Shown here piece after piece: positions 6,561-10,621 of a DNA stretch of 10,621 bases. A model generated the notes under the pieces. It had not been told where the DNA came from, made no database searches, and saw only the letters and a program-made list of their open reading frames with translations. The DNA lies in NCBI GenBank assembly GCA_000991645.1, contig LBRX01000031.1:1-10621 (forward strand), written 5' to 3'. Every line of letters starts with the position of its first letter. The stretch's first letter is position 1. The stretch is from Candidatus Moranbacteria bacterium GW2011_GWE2_36_40. GTDB taxonomy: Bacteria; Patescibacteriota; Minisyncoccia; Moranbacterales; GWC2-37-73. The position numbers and the translations under genes were made by a program.

Positions 6561-7643
6561 TTATACGCGTAAAGCTTTAATGCCAGGAAGATCATTCCCA
6601 CTCAAATATTCCAACATGGCACCTCCACCAGTTGAAACAAATGATATCTTTTTCATCAAACCACTTTCCTCCAAAACCTGCACAGACTCTCCCCCGCCAA
6701 TCAATGTAAAAGCATCACTTTCTATTAATGCATCTAGCACTTGTCTGGTTCCAAAATCATTGGGCACATCTTCAAATTTTCCCATCGGACCATTCCAAAC
6801 AACAACTTTTGAAAGAGCAATTATTTCCTTAAATCTCTTAATTGTTTTTGGACCTATGTCTAGTCTATCTTTGGCAAAATCAATTGGCAAAATAACCTTA
6901 GATGAAAATGTCATCTTTTGATCAATGGCTTCATTGGCTATTTTTCCACCAACTAAAATGTGTGAATATGTTTCTTCAAAGCGTTTTATTAATGGCAATT
7001 TTGTTTCAATTTTAGCCCCACCAATAATTGCTATTGCTGGCTTTTCAGGTTCATGCATCACACGATTTAGATTTTTTATTTCTTCCTGCAAACATAGCCC
7101 TGCGTAGCTATCAAGAAATTTTACAATTCCCGTAACAGAGGCTTGATCTCGATGACAAACACTAAAGGCATCATTAACAAAAACATCAAAATTTTCCGCT
7201 AATTTTTTTGCAAACTCGGAATCATTTTTCTCTTCCCCTTCATAAAATCGAACATTTTCCAGGAGAAGAATTTCATCTGATTTAAGATTTTCCAAAGCTT
7301 GCTGCACCCTCTCTCCAATACAATCATCAATAAAAACAATTTTTTTCTCCAAAATAGCTTGCAACTCATCCATGATTTGCTCCAAGGAAAAATCCTTGTT
7401 CCTCTTTCCTTCTGGCTTGCCCGCCAAAGTTTTAACGGCGGCGGGTCGTCCAAGATGAGAAATTATGGCAATTTTTGTCCCGGGTTGTGAAGCAAGTCGC
7501 TGGACAGTTTTTTTGCAAGCCTCCAATTTAAATCTTTCTTTAATATTTCCATCCTCAAGGGCCACATTAAAATCAGCCCTGAGAATTATTTTTTTATTTG
7601 TAAAATCACCTTCTTGAATTTTTTGAATATCCACTTTTTTCAT
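6561..7643 (-). CDS. pgk: Phosphoglycerate kinase
   Basis: This enzyme makes ATP from 1,3-bisphosphoglycerate in glycolysis. From Met at 7643 it has 360 residues, against roughly 390-400 for most bacterial versions. Motifs in order: RADFNVA, SHLGRP, LLLENVRFYEGEE, VFVNDAFSVCHR, IIGGAKIETKLP, WNGPMGKFE, IGGGESV and STGGGAMLEYL. Two departures stand out. A ten-residue insert (AAVKTLAGKP) follows HLGRP and is encoded by a GC-rich palindrome. The stretch that usually precedes DIGP is shortened (LPIDFAKDRLDIGPKT). I chose the start giving MKKVDIQKIQ; an upstream in-frame ATG at 7664 would add MLYAICF, read from the repeat spacer, and is less likely. No Shine-Dalgarno site is evident. Confidence 0.95.
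   Translation of the reverse strand: MKKVDIQKIQEGDFTNKKIILRADFNVALEDGNIKERFKLEACKKTVQRLASQPGTKIAIISHLGRPAAVKTLAGKPEGKRNKDFSLEQIMDELQAILEKKIVFIDDCIGERVQQALENLKSDEILLLENVRFYEGEEKNDSEFAKKLAENFDVFVNDAFSVCHRDQASVTGIVKFLDSYAGLCLQEEIKNLNRVMHEPEKPAIAIIGGAKIETKLPLIKRFEETYSHILVGGKIANEAIDQKMTFSSKVILPIDFAKDRLDIGPKTIKRFKEIIALSKVVVWNGPMGKFEDVPNDFGTRQVLDALIESDAFTLIGGGESVQVLEESGLMKKISFVSTGGGAMLEYLSGNDLPGIKALRV
7413..7446. repeat. GC-rich palindromic in-frame insert inside pgk
   Basis: CCCGCC (7420-7425) and GGCGGG (7440-7445) form an inverted repeat in an otherwise AT-rich gene. Translated on the minus strand, 7442-7413 gives AAVKTLAGKP, inserted between HLGRP and EGKRNKDFSL. Removing these 30 bases restores a normal phosphoglycerate kinase sequence with a single proline. 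The layout resembles the Rickettsia palindromic elements, which also insert in frame in genes; no shared origin is claimed. Confidence 0.7.
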
Positions 7644-7734
7644 GAAACATATAGCATACAACATATAACAAAAATGCTATACGTATATACTGTCTGTTTT
7701 TATTTGTTACATGTTATATGTTTTGTGTTATATG
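7641..7734. repeat. Facing arrays of 7-base units between mraY and pgk
   Basis: The left array is four abutting heptamers: CATGAAA, CATATAG, CATACAA, CATATAA (7641-7668). The right array is five abutting heptamers in the opposite sense: TTATTTG, TTACATG, TTATATG, TTTTGTG, TTATATG (7700-7734). AACATATAACA (7660-7670) pairs perfectly with TGTTATATGTT (7712-7722). An inner pair ATAGCAT (7651-7657)/ATGCTAT (7674-7680) and a palindrome TATACGTATA (7678-7687) lie at the left. The pgk start codon is the first triplet of the leftmost unit, and the mraY stop lies three bases beyond the right end. Confidence 0.85.
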
Positions 7735-7737
7735 GTT

Positions 7738-8838
7738 TTATCTTCCCATTCCAAAAATCGCAATCACAACCCCAACCAGTGCGGTCATCATTGTAAATAT
7801 CCAGGCTCTCATAACAATTTTACATTCAGGCCAACCCTTAGCTTCAAAATGATGGTGCAGCGGTGCTGCCAAAAAAACTTTTCTATGAAAATATTTTTTA
7901 CTAAAAAGTTGAATCATAACACTTCCTGATTCAAGTACATACAAAAATACAATTAGAAAAAGTACGAGAGCAGAATTTGTAAGCATCGCAACAACACCAA
8001 GCGTTGTTCCTAGAGACATGGCACCTGTGTCGCCCATCATAAAACGAGCCGGTTCAATATTAAACCACAAGAATGCCAACGTCACACCAGACATGGCGGC
8101 ACAAAATGCTGCAAGATTAACTTTGTTTTCAAAAAAAGCAATGATTGCGAAAGAAAAAAATGCTAACAGCAAAACTCCGCCATTCAAACCATCCAGACCA
8201 TCAGTTTCATTTGATGACACAGCCGAAAACAAAATAACAAAAATAAAAAGTGGCACATACCAAAGACCTATTGAAAAGTCTCCGAATGCAGGAACATGCA
8301 AAACGTCCCAACCAAGTTTATAATAAAACCACCAACCGCCAGCTGAAGCAATGGCAATCAGCCATCCAAAACGCATTGCAAAACGCATTCCACCACCCTT
8401 ATTGCTTCCCCAGCCACGAACACTCATCACATCATCAAAAAGTCCAAGCACGCCAGCTGAAGCAAGGGCAAATAATGGTAGCCACACTTCTTTGCGACTC
8501 AAAAAATCAAGTCTAGCAAGAAAATTTATATCGAAAAGTTTTGCCAGAAAAGGAAAAATAAAATGAGAAGAAAAAGCCAATATAACCACAGTGGCCCACA
8601 TAATTACTCCGCCCATTGTTGGAGTGCCAGACTTGTGAGCATGTAATTGACTCACAAAAGTTAACTTTTGCCCATTCACATCCTTACTTTTTATTTTTAT
8701 CCCAAACTTATATTTATAAAGCAAATGAGTCCACAATGGCGTGATCGAAAATGCCAACAAAAAAGCAAGCAAGCCCGTAATGAGAACTTTAAGCACATTA
8801 ACAACTTCTGGTATTGTTTGAATTTGTGCAAATTGCAT
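7738..8838 (-). CDS. mraY: Phospho-N-acetylmuramoyl-pentapeptide transferase
   Basis: MraY moves phospho-MurNAc-pentapeptide from UDP to undecaprenyl phosphate in the membrane, making lipid I. The 366-residue length is normal. Family motifs are visible: HKSGTPTMGG (68-77), the Asp pair GLFDDV (Asp135-Asp136), TDGLDGL (212-218), FNIEPARFMMGDTGAMSLG (259-277) and APLHHHFE (325-332). About ten hydrophobic segments fit the known fold. The segment before TDGLDGL reads AVSSNE, where E. coli-type enzymes have AVNL; the usual Asn position is altered and two residues are added. The gene follows the carboxypeptidase by 14 bases, so the two envelope genes are coupled. No clear ribosome site precedes the ATG. 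Confidence 0.97.
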   Translation of the reverse strand: MQFAQIQTIPEVVNVLKVLITGLLAFLLAFSITPLWTHLLYKYKFGIKIKSKDVNGQKLTFVSQLHAHKSGTPTMGGVIMWATVVILAFSSHFIFPFLAKLFDINFLARLDFLSRKEVWLPLFALASAGVLGLFDDVMSVRGWGSNKGGGMRFAMRFGWLIAIASAGGWWFYYKLGWDVLHVPAFGDFSIGLWYVPLFIFVILFSAVSSNETDGLDGLNGGVLLLAFFSFAIIAFFENKVNLAAFCAAMSGVTLAFLWFNIEPARFMMGDTGAMSLGTTLGVVAMLTNSALVLFLIVFLYVLESGSVMIQLFSKKYFHRKVFLAAPLHHHFEAKGWPECKIVMRAWIFTMMTALVGVVIAIFGMGR

Positions 8839-8852
8839 AATTTTTTATAAAT

Positions 8853-9887
8853 TTATTGCCAAATATACGAATTAAAAGCCCAATTTGCCATCGTTCTAAT
8901 ATCTTGCCATCTTGTGGCATCATCCAAGACAACTGCAACTATTTTGTGCTTCGTGCTTGGATCCGTAGTAGCCATTAATAATGAATATCCTGCCATTGGA
9001 GTAAATCCTGTTTTTGCACCAATTATATTTGGCATTTGATCAAGTAACTGATCAGTATTTAAAATTGTATGAACAATTTTTCCATCAGATGAAGTTATGG
9101 TTGAATTACTTGGCATACGAGAAATTTTCCATATTGTTTCATATCTCAACGAATAAGCTGCTATACGTGCAATATCATACGCCGAGGAATAACATCCTGC
9201 TGCTGCTGCTTCATCATTCAAATCCAACCCAGAAGCGGTGCAAAAATTTGTATCAGAAAGACCAAGTTCTTTTGCTTTTTTGTTCATGATTTCAGCAAAA
9301 GCCTCTTGCGAACCTGCAACGTGTTTTGACAAAGCAATTGCTGCATCGTTAGCACTATTCATAAGCATCGCCTGAAGCAAATTTCTTGCTGATATTTTTT
9401 CTCCAAGTTTAAGCCTTTGACTAATACAATAACCACTTCGTGGACAACCTATTTTTGTCCCTTCAGCATAAATAGCTTCCTCATCAATCGTAACAATTTC
9501 ATCCAAATCCTTAACTTTTTCCATAACCAAAACAGCAGTCATGATTTTTGTCAAAGATGCAATCTGGCGCTGACTTCTTCCATCATTATAATGCATTATA
9601 GTTCCTGAATCAGCGTCTATTATAACTGAGGCATGCGCACCAGGAACAACCAGGTCTCTAACTCCATTTTTTCTTATGGGTTGATATTCTGGAACATCAA
9701 CTGCCTGTGCTTTGATAATCTCCTGTTTTTGAACCTGAGGAACAACCTCTGCAAGACTATCTATGCTTTTTTCAGCTACTTGTTCATCAGCTTGAACCAA
9801 TTTTTCACTTGCAAAACCCTCTTGCAAAAACAAGAGTGAATTTAAAGGAAAAAAAACAGTCATTAAAATAATCGCCCCTATACTCAT
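8853..9887 (-). CDS. dacA: D-alanyl-D-alanine carboxypeptidase (peptidase S11)
   Basis: This penicillin-binding protein removes the terminal D-Ala of peptidoglycan stem peptides outside the cytoplasmic membrane. The three active-site motifs are present: SLTK (111-114, nucleophile Ser111), SAN (178-180) and KTG (292-294). The protein stops soon after the catalytic domain, so it lacks the C-terminal domain and anchor of E. coli PBP5. The N-terminus has a hydrophobic stretch (4-22) with a possible cleavage site after GFA (24-26), but no positive charge before it, which is odd for a signal peptide. Residues 30-80 are a polar linker. Four cysteines (148, 154, 216, 232) could form disulfides. The ATG at 9887 directly abuts the palindromic spacer and an in-frame TAA precedes it; Met9 is an alternative start. 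Confidence 0.93.
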   Translation of the reverse strand: MSIGAIILMTVFFPLNSLLFLQEGFASEKLVQADEQVAEKSIDSLAEVVPQVQKQEIIKAQAVDVPEYQPIRKNGVRDLVVPGAHASVIIDADSGTIMHYNDGRSQRQIASLTKIMTAVLVMEKVKDLDEIVTIDEEAIYAEGTKIGCPRSGYCISQRLKLGEKISARNLLQAMLMNSANDAAIALSKHVAGSQEAFAEIMNKKAKELGLSDTNFCTASGLDLNDEAAAAGCYSSAYDIARIAAYSLRYETIWKISRMPSNSTITSSDGKIVHTILNTDQLLDQMPNIIGAKTGFTPMAGYSLLMATTDPSTKHKIVAVVLDDATRWQDIRTMANWAFNSYIWQ

Positions 9888-10038
9888 TTACCCTGTTAAA
9901 TAAGATTTGAGCCTCCTTTGGAGAAACAACTTATTTATAATTATTTGTTACAATCCCTACGACTTGAGTCTTATTTGTGCGAACTCAAATCTTAATTTCA
10001 AATTTTTTAAGAAATTTGAAATTATTTAACAGGGTGAA
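9887..10038. repeat. MITE-like palindromic element filling the scpB-dacA spacer
   Basis: ACCCTGTTAAATAA (9890-9903) and TTATTTAACAGGGT (10022-10035) are perfect 14-base terminal inverted repeats; with one mismatch they extend to 9887 and 10038. The left arm continues as TAAGATTTGAG (9901-9911), matched by CTCAAATCTTA (9984-9994). The right side carries a nested perfect hairpin, AATTTCAAATTT (9994-10005)/AAATTTGAAATT (10012-10023). TTGAGT (9964-9969)/ACTCAA (9983-9988) offers another pairing. No open frame is present. The ends fall at the dacA start codon and just before the scpB stop. No clear target duplication is seen. Confidence 0.8.
9912..9923 (-). promoter_or_regulatory. Consensus Shine-Dalgarno in a small hairpin, far from dacA start
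   Basis: On the minus strand CTCCAAAGGAGG contains a full AAAGGAGG (9919-9912). It ends 24 bases before the dacA ATG, too far for normal use, and no ATG, GTG or TTG follows at ordinary spacing. CTCC and GGAG can pair over an AAA loop and hide it. The nearer AGGG (9894-9891) is only three bases from the ATG. It may be a remnant of an original leader or part of the inserted element. Confidence 0.4.
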
Positions 10039-10584
10039 CTATTTTTCAATTATGGAATTTATTCTTTCGTCTACTGACAGTATACCATATTCTGGAAGAT
10101 TTTTCACGGATTCAATTCCTAATTTTCTAAGAAAATCAAATGTTATTGCATAAACATATCCTCGAGAATCTTTTGGATTATCATTTCTTTCAATAAGCCC
10201 TCTCAAAAGCAAATTTCTAAGAGTATAAGCGCAATTAACACCCCTAATAGCTTCAATTTCTGTTTTAGAAATTGGACCGCGATAAGCAATGATTGAAACG
10301 ACCTCCATGGCGGCATTTGATAATGAGTCTTGAAGCTCACTCTTAACCAAGCCCTCAACAAACTCAGCATTTTCAGGATTTGAAACTAATTGCACTTCTT
10401 CACCTTTAACAAGCAAACTGAGCCCACTGCCCGCCAAGACATATTTCTCGCTCAACACAGCCAAAGCAGCATCAACTTCTTCAGCACCAAGCCCCATGAT
10501 CTTTGCCAACTTCACCCTCTTGATCGGCTCCCCACTAACAAACAAAATGCTTTCAATAACCCCTTGTAATTTTTCCAATTCCAT
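10039..10584 (-). CDS. scpB: Segregation and condensation protein B
   Basis: ScpB is the winged-helix partner of ScpA in the SMC condensin complex that compacts and segregates the chromosome. The 181-residue length is typical. The N-terminal winged helix begins ELEKLQGVIESILFVSGEPI (2-21). The second carries the family block VVSIIAYRGPISKTEIEAIRGVN (95-117), followed by LRNLLLRGLIE (122-132) and the end motif FLRKLGIESVKNLPEYG (151-167). In many bacteria scpA lies just upstream; it would be beyond the right edge here. A carboxypeptidase gene follows, an arrangement I recall from other bacteria. The stop is TAG at 10041-10039. No Shine-Dalgarno site is clear before the ATG. Confidence 0.95.
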   Translation of the reverse strand: MELEKLQGVIESILFVSGEPIKRVKLAKIMGLGAEEVDAALAVLSEKYVLAGSGLSLLVKGEEVQLVSNPENAEFVEGLVKSELQDSLSNAAMEVVSIIAYRGPISKTEIEAIRGVNCAYTLRNLLLRGLIERNDNPKDSRGYVYAITFDFLRKLGIESVKNLPEYGILSVDERINSIIEK

Positions 10585-10613
10585 AGCTTTTAATTTTTTT
10601 ATTACTTATTGAA

Positions 10614-10619
10614 AGTATA
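10614..10619 (-). promoter_or_regulatory. Possible -10 element upstream of scpB
   Basis: The minus strand reads GGTATACTTTC at the right edge; TATACT differs from TATAAT at one position and lies 30 bases before the scpB ATG. Its -35 would be outside the window. If scpA overlaps or abuts here it is chance. Confidence 0.25.
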
Positions 10620-10621
10620 CC

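Noticed and set aside
7199..7453. 84-codon minus-strand open frame overlapping pgk
   Set aside because: It is a shadow of pgk in another frame. It contains no family motif, while the pgk frame is intact with all catalytic motifs.
8018..8566. Overlapping plus-strand open frames opposite mraY
   Set aside because: They are antisense shadows of a fully conserved mraY; no ribosome site or recognisable protein sequence.
9888..9932. dacA starting further upstream by reading through TAA
   Set aside because: The upstream frame would supply a basic region, but an in-frame TAA lies directly before the ATG and no ATG start exists upstream. UAA reassignment is not known in CPR bacteria and other genes here end in TAA.
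9994..10023. Nested hairpin after scpB as an intrinsic terminator
   Set aside because: The 12-base stem is all A/T apart from one C-G pair and no T-run follows it on the minus strand.

Overview
The window is an AT-rich bacterial segment with eight recognisable genes and one unrecognised membrane-protein gene, all read from the minus strand, so transcription runs from the right edge to the left. The gene content suggests a member of the Candidate Phyla Radiation (Patescibacteria, probably Parcubacteria/Moranbacteria-like). The main clues are a baseplate-J-like single-pass membrane protein next to an FtsA-like ATPase, shortened glycolytic enzymes, few clear Shine-Dalgarno sites and spacers made of short self-complementary repeats. 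Stop codons TAA, TAG and TGA are all used normally, so the UGA-recoding CPR lineages are unlikely. This assignment is an inference from family resemblance; no search was run.

Layout in transcription order: scpB (10584-10039); a 151-base palindromic spacer; a D,D-carboxypeptidase (9887-8853); mraY (8838-7738); a heptamer-repeat spacer; pgk (7643-6561); an unrecognised five-helix membrane protein (6523-5912); eno (5844-4549); a PfkB-family sugar kinase (4534-3530). A convincing intrinsic terminator (about 3499-3461) then ends the unit. A new promoter with an extended -10 (about 3444) drives a two-gene unit: an FtsA-like ATPase (3407-2148), a 9-mer inverted-repeat spacer, and a baseplate-J-like membrane protein (2056-185). 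The last 184 bases hold no gene. They contain a 15-base direct repeat with a 25-base period and a weak hairpin at the edge.

The right-hand unit mixes chromosome segregation (ScpB), peptidoglycan synthesis and trimming (MraY, DacA) and lower glycolysis (Pgk, Eno, plus a PfkB kinase). The left-hand unit joins a cytoplasmic actin-like ATPase to a membrane protein with a large extracytoplasmic domain, which suggests one envelope complex of unknown role.

The most notable structure lies between and inside genes. Three spacers are built from unrelated inverted-repeat modules. Two of them share one design: a tandem array of short units facing an inverted array of the same units. In addition, pgk carries a GC-rich palindromic 30-base in-frame insertion, and eno carries a roughly 13-residue insertion just before its metal-binding aspartate.
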